A stretch of 64,000 bases of DNA from Anaerolineales bacterium (GCA_020850595.1 JADZEK010000050.1:62001-126000); one strand, 5' to 3'; counted from the first letter of the stretch, positions 37,079 through 46,242 are shown. Notes: generated from the sequence alone by a model not told the origin. Numbers and translations: made by a program.

Positions 37079-38029
37079 ATGGCCTCCGCCACACCCACCT
37101 CGGGCCATGTGCTGCTCATTGACGACGATGAGATCACCTTGCGGCTGCTCAAGGTGAACCTGGAGCGCGCCGGCTACAGCGTGGCGCTCACCCGCACCGG
37201 CGCGGACGGGCTAGCCTACGCCCGCCAAAACTCACCCGACCTGGTGCTCACCGACGCGCTGCTGCCCGATATGCGCGGCCTGCAAGTGTGCGCCCTGCTG
37301 TTGGAAGACAGCCGCACGCGGCATATCCCGGTCGTGATGATGTCTAGCCAGGACAGCGCACGCGACCGCGTGGCCGCGCTGACGGCCGGCGCGGACGACT
37401 ATGTCACCAAGCCGCTCGACTACTCGGAAGTCACGGCCCGCGTCGGCGCCCACATCCGGCGCGCCCATCTCAAGCCCACGCTCAACCCGCTCACCGGCCT
37501 GCCCGGCAACCTGATGATTGACCACGAGATTCGCCGCCTGGTGGAGCCGGGGCGGCCACTCTTCGCCGTGCTGTATTGTGACTTCAACAACTTCAAGGCC
37601 TATAACGACGTCTACGGTTTCCCGGCCGGCGACGAGGCCATTCGGCTGCTGGCGGGCACGGTGACCAAGGCCGTGGCCGAGCTGGGTAACCCGGCCGACT
37701 TCATCGGCCACGTGGGCGGCGACGACTTCGTGGTCATCACCACGCCCGACCGCTGTGACGCGCTGGCCCAGCGGCTGATCGCCGACTTTGATCGGCAGGC
37801 GCCGAAGCTCTACAACCCCGGCGACCGGCGGCGCGGCTACCTGACCGCCAAGGATCGGCAGGGTATGATCAAAAAGTTCGCCCTGTTGGGGCTGGCCATC
37901 GCCATCGTGCACAACCAGCACCACCCCATCGGCAGCCACTGGGAGATCGGCGAGTTGGGCGCGGAGCTGAAGAGCTTTGCCAAGACCCGCGGCGGCAGCG
38001 CCTATGTGAAGGACCAACGGCGTGCCTGA
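37079..38029 (+). CDS. Response regulator: REC domain plus GGDEF-like domain with GGDDF motif
   Basis: This is a 316-residue protein. The receiver domain (9-128) has the acidic pocket LIDDDE (13-18), phospho-acceptor D59 in VLTDALLPD, and K111 in YVTKPLD. The GGDEF-like domain begins at LNPLTGLPG (135-143). It keeps CDFNNFKAYNDVYGFPAGDEAI (168-187), including the metal Asp and guanine-binding Asn and Asp. The signature loop reads GGDDF (213-217) instead of GG(D/E)EF. The C-terminal 60 residues diverge. It may still make c-di-GMP or act as a receptor or effector. The next gene overlaps it by 8 nt. No sensor kinase is adjacent. Confidence 0.85.
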   Translation: MASATPTSGHVLLIDDDEITLRLLKVNLERAGYSVALTRTGADGLAYARQNSPDLVLTDALLPDMRGLQVCALLLEDSRTRHIPVVMMSSQDSARDRVAALTAGADDYVTKPLDYSEVTARVGAHIRRAHLKPTLNPLTGLPGNLMIDHEIRRLVEPGRPLFAVLYCDFNNFKAYNDVYGFPAGDEAIRLLAGTVTKAVAELGNPADFIGHVGGDDFVVITTPDRCDALAQRLIADFDRQAPKLYNPGDRRRGYLTAKDRQGMIKKFALLGLAIAIVHNQHHPIGSHWEIGELGAELKSFAKTRGGSAYVKDQRRA

Positions 38030-40397
38030 GGCCGAGGCCGCCGCGCTCGCCGACCTGCTGGCGCCCGCCGCCGCCCACCGCCGCGAAGCCGCGTTGTTCC
38101 TGGCGGCTCACCCCAGCCCCGCAGCTTGCGCGGCGCTGCTGGCGGCGCTGGGTGACCCCGACCCGCAGGCGCACGAGGCTGTTATCCACGCCTTGGCGGC
38201 GCAGACCGCGCCCGAACGCATCGAGCGGCTGGTGGACATTTTGCGCGGCGACCAGCCCGGCCGGCGCAACGCCGCCCTGAGCAGCCTGATTGAGATCGGC
38301 GCGACTCGCCCCGCCGATTTGACCGATGCGCTGCGCCACCCAGCCGTGGAAGTGCGGCTGCACGTGGCCGAAGTGCTGGGCGACCTGCGCCACCCGGCCG
38401 GGGCCGCCGCCCTGACCGAACGGCTGGCCGACCTGCGCGAGCAGGCCAACGTGCGGCACGCCGCCGCCCAGGCGCTCGGCAAGATCGGCCACCAGGCCGC
38501 GCTGCCGGTGCTGGTGGAGGCCGCCGAGCAGGCTGAGTTCTGGGTGCGCTACTCGGCCATCGAGGCGTTGGGGCGGCTGGGCGACCCACGCGCCGTGCCG
38601 CCGCTGCTGGGACTACTGCGCCAGGATGCCTGGATGCGCCCCGCCACGGCGCAGGCGCTGGGCAGCATTGGCGCGGTGGAGGCCGTGCCCGACCTGGCCG
38701 CCGCGCTCGAGGACGCCGCGGAAGCCGTGCGCGCCGCCGCGGTGGAGGCGCTGTTGCGGATCGTGGTCGAGCCTGAGTCAGGCGCGGGGTTGCCGGCTGA
38801 AGCCCAGGCCGAAATCCGACGGCAGGTGCCCGTGACTCCGCTGCGCCGCGAGTTGGCCGCCGCGCGCGCCCCAACCAACGCCTACGCCGCCTACCTGCTC
38901 GGGTGGCTGGCCGCGCCGGAGGCCCTGCCCGACCTGGTGGAGGCGCTCGGCCAGGCCGACACCACCTTGCGCCACGCCGCGGTGGAGGCCGTCTTGCGCT
39001 ACGGCGCCGAGGCCATTCCGGTCCTGCTGGCTGCGCTGGAGCGCCCGCAGCCGCTGCTGCGTGAGAACGCCGTGGAACTGCTCGGCATGCAGGCCCAGGC
39101 GGCCGTCGTGCCCGCGCTGGTAGCCCGCCTGAACGACGACAGCCTGGCCGTGCGGCAGGCCGGCGTGCGCGCGCTCGGCACGCTGGGCGGCCCGGCCGCC
39201 TACGGCGGCTTGCTGCAAGCGCTGACCCGGCGCGACACCCGCGACACAGCGCTGGGCGTCATCGGCCAACTGCGCGACCCGGCCCTGGTGACCTACCTGC
39301 AAGACTACCTGCACGCCGATCTCAGCCCGGCCCGCGCCGCCGCGGCCCAGGCGCTGGCGCTGCTGGGCGACGAGAGCGCGGTGAGCATCCTGCTCAACGC
39401 CACGCGTGAGACCGACCCCGGCGTGCGCCTGCCCGCCGCCGAGGCGCTGGGCCGCGTGCGCAGCAACCGCGCCGTGGCGGTGCTCATCGAGGCCCTCAGC
39501 GACCGCGATTGGCTGGTGCGCCAGAAGGCGGTGGAGGCGTTGGGCAACATCCCAGACGGCCGCGCAGTTACCGCGCTACTGCCGCTGAGCGACGAGCCGG
39601 AATGGCGCGTGCGGCGGGCGCTGGTGTATGCGCTGGCGCAGGTGGGCGACAGCCGCGTGTTCGAGCCGCTGCGCGACCTGGCCCGCGACCCCAACCGGTG
39701 GGTGCGCCGCACGGTCATGGAGCAGGCCGCCCAGGTAGACGACGGCCGGGCGGCTGAGCTGCTGACCGCCGGCCTGAGCGACCCAGAGGACAGCGTGCGG
39801 CAGGCGGCGCTGCAGGCCCTGGGCCGGCGGCGCGAAGCCGGCGCGGCCCGCTCGGTGGCGCAGACGCTAGAGGACTCCCAACCGTATGTGCGCCTGGCGG
39901 CGGTGCAGGCGCTGGCCCTGCTCGACCCGGCCCTGGCCTCGACCCAACTGCCGGTGCTGGCGCAGACCGACCCCGAAGCGGTGGTGCGGGAGGCGGCCGC
40001 CGATGCGCTGGGCGAGTTGGGGCTGCCCAGTGTGGTCGGCGCGCTCCAGCCGCTGCTGGGCGACCCGGCGGCCAATGTGCGCGAGCGGGCGGCGCAAGCT
40101 CTGGCGCTGCTGGGAATGCCCGAAGCGCTGGAGGCGCTCGTCGCCGCGCTGAAGCTGCCGGCCGCCCGGCCGCATTGCCTGACCCAACTCGCGGCGCAGG
40201 GCGCCCCGGCCGTTGGCGCATTGCTGGCCGCCACCCGCTCGGCCGACCCCGAACAGCGCGCTGTGGCGGCTGAGGCCCTGGGCGCGTTGGGCCAAACCCT
40301 GGCCCGGCCGACGCTGCGGCTGCTGACGCGCGACCCGGATGCTCGGGTGCGCCACGCCGCCGATGCCGCGCTGACGGCCATGGGCGGGCACAGCTAG
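38022..40397 (+). CDS. Long HEAT-repeat (PBS-lyase-like) protein
   Basis: This 791-residue protein starts at GTG 38022, overlapping the response regulator by 8 nt. It is built almost wholly of HEAT/PBS-lyase type repeats, each about 31 residues, with the pattern D.(N/E)..VR..AA.ALG.(L/I)G...A...L...L (for example LSDPEDSVRQAALQALGRRREAGAARSVAQTLED). One non-repetitive linker lies near residues 245-290. No signal peptide is seen. HEAT arrays bind partner proteins, and coupling to the response regulator suggests a signalling or scaffold pair. No enzymatic motif is present. Confidence 0.88.
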   Translation: MPEAEAAALADLLAPAAAHRREAALFLAAHPSPAACAALLAALGDPDPQAHEAVIHALAAQTAPERIERLVDILRGDQPGRRNAALSSLIEIGATRPADLTDALRHPAVEVRLHVAEVLGDLRHPAGAAALTERLADLREQANVRHAAAQALGKIGHQAALPVLVEAAEQAEFWVRYSAIEALGRLGDPRAVPPLLGLLRQDAWMRPATAQALGSIGAVEAVPDLAAALEDAAEAVRAAAVEALLRIVVEPESGAGLPAEAQAEIRRQVPVTPLRRELAAARAPTNAYAAYLLGWLAAPEALPDLVEALGQADTTLRHAAVEAVLRYGAEAIPVLLAALERPQPLLRENAVELLGMQAQAAVVPALVARLNDDSLAVRQAGVRALGTLGGPAAYGGLLQALTRRDTRDTALGVIGQLRDPALVTYLQDYLHADLSPARAAAAQALALLGDESAVSILLNATRETDPGVRLPAAEALGRVRSNRAVAVLIEALSDRDWLVRQKAVEALGNIPDGRAVTALLPLSDEPEWRVRRALVYALAQVGDSRVFEPLRDLARDPNRWVRRTVMEQAAQVDDGRAAELLTAGLSDPEDSVRQAALQALGRRREAGAARSVAQTLEDSQPYVRLAAVQALALLDPALASTQLPVLAQTDPEAVVREAAADALGELGLPSVVGALQPLLGDPAANVRERAAQALALLGMPEALEALVAALKLPAARPHCLTQLAAQGAPAVGALLAATRSADPEQRAVAAEALGALGQTLARPTLRLLTRDPDARVRHAADAALTAMGGHS

Positions 40398-40430
40398 CGG
40401 CTGGTGCGCCGGGCGCCGCGGGCGAATCGA

Positions 40431-40458
40431 AAGAGCCGGGCTTGCCCGCCCGGCTCTT
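40431..40458. terminator. Bidirectional terminator between convergent genes
   Basis: AAGAGCCGGGC (40431-40441) pairs perfectly with GCCCGGCTCTT (40448-40458) around a 6-nt loop. It lies midway between the HEAT gene stop and the racemase stop. T-rich flanks are short on both strands. Confidence 0.65.
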
Positions 40459-40474
40459 CTGATTGCGGCGACGG

Positions 40475-41587
40475 TTAGCCGGGCCGGTAGGTCTGCCGCC
40501 GGAGTGTGAGGCGCTGGATAACGTCTTCGCGCACGTGGACGCCCAGGCCGGGGCCGGTGGGCACCGAGAGCGTGCTGTCGGGGTTGAGCACAAAGGCCGG
40601 GTCCACCACATCTTCGGGGAAGTAGCGGGCCGAGGCCGAGATGTCGCCCGGGAGGGTGAACCCCGGCAGCGAGGCCACGGCCACGTTCCCGGCGCGGCCG
40701 ATGCCGGTCTCCAGCATTCCGCCCATCCACACGGGCACGTCGCGCTCCCGGCAATAGTCGTGGATGCGCACGGCTTCGTGCAGGCCGCCAACGCGCCCCG
40801 GCTTGATGTTGATGATGCGGCAAGCGCCCAGCTCGAGCGCCCAGCGGGCGTGCTCCACGGAGTGAATACTCTCATCCAGGCACACGGCCGTCTTCAGGCG
40901 CGGCTGAAGTTTGGCGTGGTCAATGATGTCGTCTTGCGCCAGCGGCTGCTCGAGCAGCAGCAGGTCAAAGGCATCCAGCTCGGCCAGGTGATCGGCGTCT
41001 TTGAGGCGGTAGACTGAGTTGCCGTCTACTTGCAGCAGCAGGCGCGGATGGGCCTGGCGGACGGCGGCGGTGTCGCCTACGTCGCGGCCGGGCTTGATTT
41101 TGAGCTTGATGCGCTGATACCCTTGCACCAGGTAGCCGTCTACCACCTCGACCAGCTTCTCAGGGCTGGCCTGGATGCCGACCGACACGCCGACCCGCAC
41201 GCGATCGCCCTGGCCCCCCAGCAGCGACTGGAGCGAGCGGCCCTGCCGCTGCCCAAACATATCCCAGAGGGCCAGTTCCATGCCGGCCTTGGCCATGTTG
41301 TGGCCGCTGATAAAGGCCACGGCCGCGCGGTATTGCGGCACGTCTGGCAAGTCGGCGGCGAGCACGGCGGGCACGATGAAATCTTCAAGGATGTGCCAGT
41401 TGGTTTTGGTGGTCTCGTATGAGTAGCCGACGTTCTGCCCGGCCACGCACTCACCCCAGGCGGTTAGCCCGTCCGCTTGCAGGCGCACGAGCACGCATTC
41501 GCGGTCAAGCTCGACCCAGCGCGAGGTCTGGAAGGGCGTGACGTAGGGGAGTTTAATGTGGATGAGGTCTACTGTGTCAATTTTCAT
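40475..41587 (-). CDS. Enolase-superfamily N-succinylamino acid racemase / o-succinylbenzoate synthase
   Basis: This is a 370-residue member of the muconate-lactonising subgroup. Catalytic residues expected for the OSBS/NSAR family are all present: the K-x-K motif K161/K163, metal ligands D188 (LQVDGN), E213 (LLEQP) and D238 (CLDES), and general base K262 (NIKPG). The same fold serves menaquinone synthesis (OSBS) or racemisation of N-succinyl amino acids, and many members do both. The gene starts 2 nt after a COG3375 GNAT gene. In Geobacillus this pairing is part of an irreversible D- to L-amino acid conversion. I therefore favour NSAR, with OSBS as the alternative since no other men genes are nearby. 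Confidence 0.88.
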   Translation of the reverse strand: MKIDTVDLIHIKLPYVTPFQTSRWVELDRECVLVRLQADGLTAWGECVAGQNVGYSYETTKTNWHILEDFIVPAVLAADLPDVPQYRAAVAFISGHNMAKAGMELALWDMFGQRQGRSLQSLLGGQGDRVRVGVSVGIQASPEKLVEVVDGYLVQGYQRIKLKIKPGRDVGDTAAVRQAHPRLLLQVDGNSVYRLKDADHLAELDAFDLLLLEQPLAQDDIIDHAKLQPRLKTAVCLDESIHSVEHARWALELGACRIINIKPGRVGGLHEAVRIHDYCRERDVPVWMGGMLETGIGRAGNVAVASLPGFTLPGDISASARYFPEDVVDPAFVLNPDSTLSVPTGPGLGVHVREDVIQRLTLRRQTYRPG

Positions 41588-41589
41588 GG

Positions 41590-42489
41590 CTAGATTTCGG
41601 TGAACTCGAGGCGCGGGCCGCCGCCGGAGAGCGCGTAGAACGACCGGGGCCGCCCGTCCACCTGCTCGTGGAAGAAATCGGTGACGAGGTAGCCCTGGCT
41701 GAAGGCGGCCTCGAACAAGTCGCGGGTGTGGGCGCGCCAGGCCTGGGCCAGGCCCAGGTCGCGCGCTTTAAGGGCCTGAAAGTCGCTGGGGATTTCGAGC
41801 AGGGCCAGCGTGCCGGCGGGCGCAGCGGGCCGGTCGCTGGGCCGTGGGCTGCCATCTGGCCCGACCGTGGCGGGGTTGAGCACGGCGGCCCCGGCGGCGG
41901 TGAACGAGTGGAGCACGAGCGGCAGGCGCTGACCGAACAGGCGCTCTTTCACCCGGGCCGAGGTGATCCACCACTCCACCTGAAAGCGGTCGGAAGGCAG
42001 GCCGCGGTTGAGGCGGTCGTGCATCTCACCATAGACCGCGCGCTTATAGGTGTTGCAGACCCCGCCGAGCTGGGCGATGTTCAGGTGCGCGTTGCGCGAC
42101 TCGAGTGGATCGTAGGTCCAGGTGATGAGGCGCACGCCCTGCACGTTGACGTAGTCGCGCTGGGTGAGCTTGAGCTGGTAGCCGACGTGCTGGCCGCGGT
42201 ACTGCGGCAGCACGCCGAGCATGTGCGAGCAGTGCTTCAGCCGCGCCAGTGCCGGGCGGCTGGGCTGCTCCTCGTCGGTGCCAAGGAACCCAAGCAGAAA
42301 ACCCACCATCTGAAGGCCGTGGAAGGCGCCCAGCGCCAGGCCGCCGTTGTGAGCGATGGTCGTCAGCAGGTGCAGCGGCACGATGTCAAGTTCGGAACCG
42401 GGCCACACGGCGCGCTGCACGGCCTCCGCTTCACGAAACTCGTCGAGCGTGGTCAGCGGGCGAATGGTGATGATGGGTTGGTCGCTCAT
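41590..42489 (-). CDS. GNAT-superfamily acyltransferase, COG3375 type
   Basis: This is a 299-residue protein. The N-terminal GNAT fold has ITIRPLTTLDEFREAEAVQRAVWPGSELDIVPLHLLTTIAHNGGLALGAF, then the acyl-CoA binding region CSHMLGVLPQYRGQHVGYQLK. ITWTYDPLESRNAHLNIAQLGGVCNTYKRAVYGEM is a segment strongly conserved in COG3375. The C-terminal 100 residues form a second domain. Family members next to racemases act as N-succinyltransferases on D-amino acids. It starts 3 nt after the NDUFA9-like SDR and ends 2 nt before the racemase, so the three genes form one operon. Confidence 0.86.
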   Translation of the reverse strand: MSDQPIITIRPLTTLDEFREAEAVQRAVWPGSELDIVPLHLLTTIAHNGGLALGAFHGLQMVGFLLGFLGTDEEQPSRPALARLKHCSHMLGVLPQYRGQHVGYQLKLTQRDYVNVQGVRLITWTYDPLESRNAHLNIAQLGGVCNTYKRAVYGEMHDRLNRGLPSDRFQVEWWITSARVKERLFGQRLPLVLHSFTAAGAAVLNPATVGPDGSPRPSDRPAAPAGTLALLEIPSDFQALKARDLGLAQAWRAHTRDLFEAAFSQGYLVTDFFHEQVDGRPRSFYALSGGGPRLEFTEI

Positions 42490-42492
42490 GCC

Positions 42493-43428
42493 TCAAGTTC
42501 CAAACACAAAGCGGCGCAGCTCCGGCAGCCAGCGTTTGTTGCGCAGGTAGCCCAGCGTGGCCGGCGAGAAGCGCGCCGGCTTAAGCCCAAAGTGGCGGGT
42601 CACGCTGGTCAGTTCGCAGGTGCGGCTGATCGCCAGGTAGTCGAGCCAGCGCGTCGTGACGGGCGAACGCGGGAGCAACTGCTCCAGAAACCACGCCCCG
42701 CCGCGCAGGTAGACCGGCCGCACCGGCGCCACCAGGCGCCGGACGCCCAGCACTTCCATCAGCATGTCCACCATGGCGCGCAGCGGCACGAACTCCGGCC
42801 CGCCGATAGACACGGTCTGGTCGAGCAGGCTGCCTTCGGCCAGGCTCCACTCAATGCAGGTGGCCAGGTCGTCCACCCACAGGGGCTGTAGGGCGGTCCG
42901 GCCGTCGCCGGGCATGAAGAACACGCCGGGGCCGAACTTGATGAGGGCCGCCAGCACGTTGACAAACATATCATCCGGCCCGAAGAGCAGAGCTGAGCGC
43001 AGGATGGTGAAGGGCACGCCGCTCTGGCGGATAAACTCTTCGGCGATGCCTTTGGCTTTCAGGACGGGGTAGCCCGAGGCGCGGTCGGCTCCGAGGTGCG
43101 AGAGGTAAATGAAACGCTTGACCCCGGCGGCGGCGGCAGCTTCGGCCATGCGGCGCGTGCCGCCGGCGTCGGTGACGAGCAGGTCGGCTTGCGGGCCGCG
43201 CCACTCGGCCCCCACCAGGTGGATGACGGCATCCACGCCACTGACGGCCGCGCGCAGGCTGCGTTCATCGTCCAGGTGGGCCAGGGCCACCTGGACGGGC
43301 ACCCCCCTGGGCAGGCGCGGTGACTGGCGGGCCGGGCGCAGCAGCACACGCACGGGGTGGCCGCCTTCAACCAGCCGCGGCAGCAACGACCGGCCGACAA
43401 AGCCGGTCGCGCCGGTGACGAGGATCAA
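42493..43428 (-). CDS. NDUFA9-like atypical SDR (NAD(P)H-binding, complex I subunit-like)
   Basis: I chose the TTG at 43428, preceded by AAGGAG 10 nt upstream. The protein then starts MILVTGATGFVGRSLL and has 311 residues, the usual length for this atypical SDR group. The frame is open to 43761, and an ATG at 43512 is an alternative, but the extra N-terminus looks unstructured. Motifs are TGATGFVG, VDAVIHLVG, FIYLSHLGAD and FTILRSALLFGP. The Y-x3-K of classical SDRs is not evident, as expected for this group. Related proteins bind NAD(P) and often modify ubiquinone-type or lipid substrates. The role next to a racemase is unknown. Confidence 0.82.
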   Translation of the reverse strand: MILVTGATGFVGRSLLPRLVEGGHPVRVLLRPARQSPRLPRGVPVQVALAHLDDERSLRAAVSGVDAVIHLVGAEWRGPQADLLVTDAGGTRRMAEAAAAAGVKRFIYLSHLGADRASGYPVLKAKGIAEEFIRQSGVPFTILRSALLFGPDDMFVNVLAALIKFGPGVFFMPGDGRTALQPLWVDDLATCIEWSLAEGSLLDQTVSIGGPEFVPLRAMVDMLMEVLGVRRLVAPVRPVYLRGGAWFLEQLLPRSPVTTRWLDYLAISRTCELTSVTRHFGLKPARFSPATLGYLRNKRWLPELRRFVFGT

Positions 43429-43769
43429 GCTCGGTAAGCTCCTTCGCGCGCGCGCCCCTGTGTGTGCCTCCTGGCGCCTGAACGGGTGACCGCTGGTGAT
43501 TTTAACATACATCTGAATCCAACCGGGCACGCTGAGCGGCCGGACGCTGCCGGCCGCGCCGGGCACGGCCCAGGTGCGGACGTACTTTCCGGCTATGGCG
43601 CGCAGATTGGCCGGGCCAGCGCCGAGATTCGGCCAAAAGGAAGCTCCAGGGCGGCGGCCAATCTCGGCCGGGGCGCATCTAATCAAAGTTGGATGTGTTA
43701 TACTCCGCGGACATCCATCGTCAGACCGCCGCCAGGGCGGCCTGCTCGCCCAAAAGCCCACCGATCCCT
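43429..43769. other. Divergent intergenic region upstream of fabF
   Basis: About 340 nt lie between the start of the SDR gene and fabF. The only clear element is the extended -10 box for fabF (43696-43704). I see no additional gene. The SDR frame runs through part of it without family features. Confidence 0.5.
43696..43704 (+). promoter_or_regulatory. Extended -10 promoter (TGT-TATACT) for fabF-fabH
   Basis: TGTTATACT matches TGnTATAAT with one change. It lies 65 nt before the fabF ATG in an AT-richer patch, and no strong -35 box is visible. Confidence 0.5.
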
Positions 43770-45020
43770 ATGAATACACGCATTGTCATCACTGGCATGG
43801 GTTGTATCAGTCCTCTCGGAAACGACGTGCCATCTACCTGGGCCGCGGCCCTGGCCGGGCGCTCGGGCGCTGGGCCGATTACGCTCTTCGATGCCAGTGA
43901 GCACGAAACGCGCTTCGCCGCTGAGGTCAAGGGCTACGACGCGGGCGAGAAATTCGGCCGCAAGGAAGCCCGCCGCATGGACCGCTACACCCAGTTTGCC
44001 ATGGGCGCAACAGCCGAGGCCCTGGCCCACGCGGGCCTGACCGTGACGGAGGGCAACCGCGACCGCGTGGGGGTGTTCATTGGGACCGGCATCGGCGGCA
44101 TCGGCACTTTGCTGGCCGAGACCGAGGTGTACCGCACCCGCGGCCCGCGCCGGGTCAGCCCCTTCCTGGTGCCGATGATGCTGCCCGACGCCGCCGGCGG
44201 CCAGATTGCCATCAGCTTCGGCATGCGCGGGCCGAACCTGGGCGTGTCCAGCGCCTGCGCCACGGGGACGAACACGCTCGGCGAAGCGGCCGAGGTCATT
44301 CGGCGCGGCGCGGCGGACGTGATGCTGGCAGGCGGGGCCGAGGCGGCCATCCTCTCGGTGGCGCTCGCCGGCTTCAACAGCATGAACGCCGTTTCGACGC
44401 GCAACGACGACCCGCAGCGCGCCTCGCGCCCATTCGACAAGGACCGCGACGGCTTTGTGGCGGGCGAGGGCGCGGCGATCATGGTGCTGGAAAGCGAAGC
44501 CCACGCCCTGGCGCGCGGCGCGACCATCTACGGCGAGGTGCTCGGCTATGGCGTGACCAACGACGCCTACCACGTCTCGGCCCCGCTGGAGAATGGGGCC
44601 GGCGCGGTGACGTGCATGCGGCTGGCCTTGGCCCAGGCCAACCTGCGCCCGCAAGACATTGACTATCTGAACGCCCACGGCACCAGCACCTATCTCAACG
44701 ACAAGAGCGAAACCGCGGCAGTGAAGACTGTGTTCGGCGAGGCGGCCTACGACCTGGCGATCAGTTCCACCAAGAGCATGACCGGCCACCTGTTGGGCGC
44801 GGCGGGCGCCCTGGAGGCCATCTTCGCGCTGAAAGCCTTGAACGACGGCATCCTGCCGCCCACGATCAACTACGAAACCCCCGACCCCGAGTGCGACCTG
44901 GACTACGTGCCGAACACGGCGCGTCGCAAGCCGGTGCAGCGGGCCATGTCGAACTCCTTTGGCTTCGGCGGACACAACGCCTGCATCATCTTGGGCAACT
45001 ACGCGGCCAACGGTCACTAG
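43770..45020 (+). CDS. fabF: 3-oxoacyl-ACP synthase II (beta-ketoacyl synthase)
   Basis: This is a 416-residue condensing enzyme from ATG 43770. Cys-His-His active-site residues are C163 (SSACATG), H303 (NAHGTST) and H340 (MTGHLLGAAG), with K335 also conserved (SSTKSM). The C-terminal GFGGHNACII loop is typical. It elongates acyl-ACP by two carbons with malonyl-ACP in cytoplasmic fatty acid synthesis. It lacks a clear ribosome binding site. fabH follows 67 nt later on the same strand, and an acyl carrier protein gene is not adjacent. Confidence 0.95.
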   Translation: MNTRIVITGMGCISPLGNDVPSTWAAALAGRSGAGPITLFDASEHETRFAAEVKGYDAGEKFGRKEARRMDRYTQFAMGATAEALAHAGLTVTEGNRDRVGVFIGTGIGGIGTLLAETEVYRTRGPRRVSPFLVPMMLPDAAGGQIAISFGMRGPNLGVSSACATGTNTLGEAAEVIRRGAADVMLAGGAEAAILSVALAGFNSMNAVSTRNDDPQRASRPFDKDRDGFVAGEGAAIMVLESEAHALARGATIYGEVLGYGVTNDAYHVSAPLENGAGAVTCMRLALAQANLRPQDIDYLNAHGTSTYLNDKSETAAVKTVFGEAAYDLAISSTKSMTGHLLGAAGALEAIFALKALNDGILPPTINYETPDPECDLDYVPNTARRKPVQRAMSNSFGFGGHNACIILGNYAANGH

Positions 45021-45087
45021 CCGGAAGCCGTTTGCAGACCGGCCAGAGCGCGCCCTAGCGCGGCCGGCGGCGAAAGGACGTTGTGGT

Positions 45088-46242
45088 ATGGAGCGGTATG
45101 CGCACGTAACCGGCTGGGGCATGGCAGTACCCGAACGGGTGCTCACCAACGCCGACCTGGCGCGCACGGTGGACACCACCGACGAGTGGATTGTCAGCCA
45201 CACCGGGATTAGGGAGCGCCGCATCGCCGGGCGCGAAACTACCGCCTCGCTCTCGATTGAGGCTGCCCGCGCCGCGCTCGAAAGCGCCGACCTCTCGCCC
45301 CGCCAGCTCGATCTGATCATCGTCGCCACCTCAACCCCCGAGCATGTGTTCCCCAGCACCGCGTGCCTGGTGCAAGACGCCCTGGGGGCGGCCAACGCCG
45401 GGGCGTTCGACCTCTCGGCCGCCTGCTCCGGCTTTGTGTACGCGGTGTCGCTGGCCGCCAACGGCATCCGGGCCGGCATGCACCAGAATGTGCTCGTCAT
45501 TGGGGCCGAAACGCTCTCGCGCGTCACCAACTGGAAGGATCGCGGCACGTGCATCCTCTTCGGCGACGGCGCGGGCGCGTTTGTGCTCCAGGCCAGCGCC
45601 ACGCCGGGCGGCGTGCTGGCGAGCCTGCTGCGCGCCGACGGCTCGGGCGGCGACGCGCTCATCATTCCAGCGGGCGGCAGCCACACCCCCACCACCTTCG
45701 ACACGGTGCGGGCCAACCAGCACTGCATTGCGATGGACGGCCGAGAGGTCTACCGCTTCGCGACGCGGGTGATGGCCTCGGCCACCCGCGAAGTGGTGCA
45801 AGACGCCGGGTTGACGCTGGACGATATTGCGCTGATCGTGCCGCACCAGGCCAATCGCCGCATCATCGACTCGGCGGCGCGCGCGCTGAACTTGCCCGAA
45901 GACCGCTTTGTGCTCAACATTGACAAGTACGGCAACACCTCGGCGGCCTCCATCCCCATGGCGCTGTGCGAGGCGGTGCAGGCCGGGCGCGTGCGCCCCA
46001 ACGACCACCTGGTGCTGATCGGCTTCGGCGGGGGGCTGACCTGGGCAGCGACGGTCATCCAGTGGAATGTGACGCGCAAGCCGGAGGTGTCGGCCTGGCG
46101 CCGCATCGGCCGGCGCGCGGTCTATGGCCTGTCGAAGGTGCGCTCGGCGGTGCGCCGCGGCCTGCGGCGGGTGGAAGGCGCGCTGCCCAACGAGGAGGCC
46201 GTGAACGGCAACGGCCAGCACCCACCCGAGAAATCGGGCTAG
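45088..46242 (+). CDS. fabH: 3-oxoacyl-ACP synthase III (FabH) with basic C-terminal extension
   Basis: From ATG 45088, with AAAGGA upstream, the product has 384 residues. The catalytic triad is C113 (SAACSGF), H253 (VPHQAN) and N283 (YGNTSAAS). The core ends near residue 333 (GGGLTWAATVIQW). About 50 further residues are Arg/Lys-rich and end in a hydrophilic tail, which standard FabH of about 320 residues lacks. The enzyme starts fatty acid chains by condensing an acyl-CoA with malonyl-ACP. The extension might bind nucleic acid, membrane or another enzyme, but nothing in the sequence decides this. Confidence 0.93.
   Translation: MERYAHVTGWGMAVPERVLTNADLARTVDTTDEWIVSHTGIRERRIAGRETTASLSIEAARAALESADLSPRQLDLIIVATSTPEHVFPSTACLVQDALGAANAGAFDLSAACSGFVYAVSLAANGIRAGMHQNVLVIGAETLSRVTNWKDRGTCILFGDGAGAFVLQASATPGGVLASLLRADGSGGDALIIPAGGSHTPTTFDTVRANQHCIAMDGREVYRFATRVMASATREVVQDAGLTLDDIALIVPHQANRRIIDSAARALNLPEDRFVLNIDKYGNTSAASIPMALCEAVQAGRVRPNDHLVLIGFGGGLTWAATVIQWNVTRKPEVSAWRRIGRRAVYGLSKVRSAVRRGLRRVEGALPNEEAVNGNGQHPPEKSG

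Noticed and set aside
43698..45728. 676-residue minus-strand open frame covering fabF
   Set aside because: It is an antisense shadow of fabF and fabH in GC-rich sequence, with Arg/Ala/Gly/His-rich composition and no family motifs, while the plus-strand frame has a full condensing-enzyme active site.
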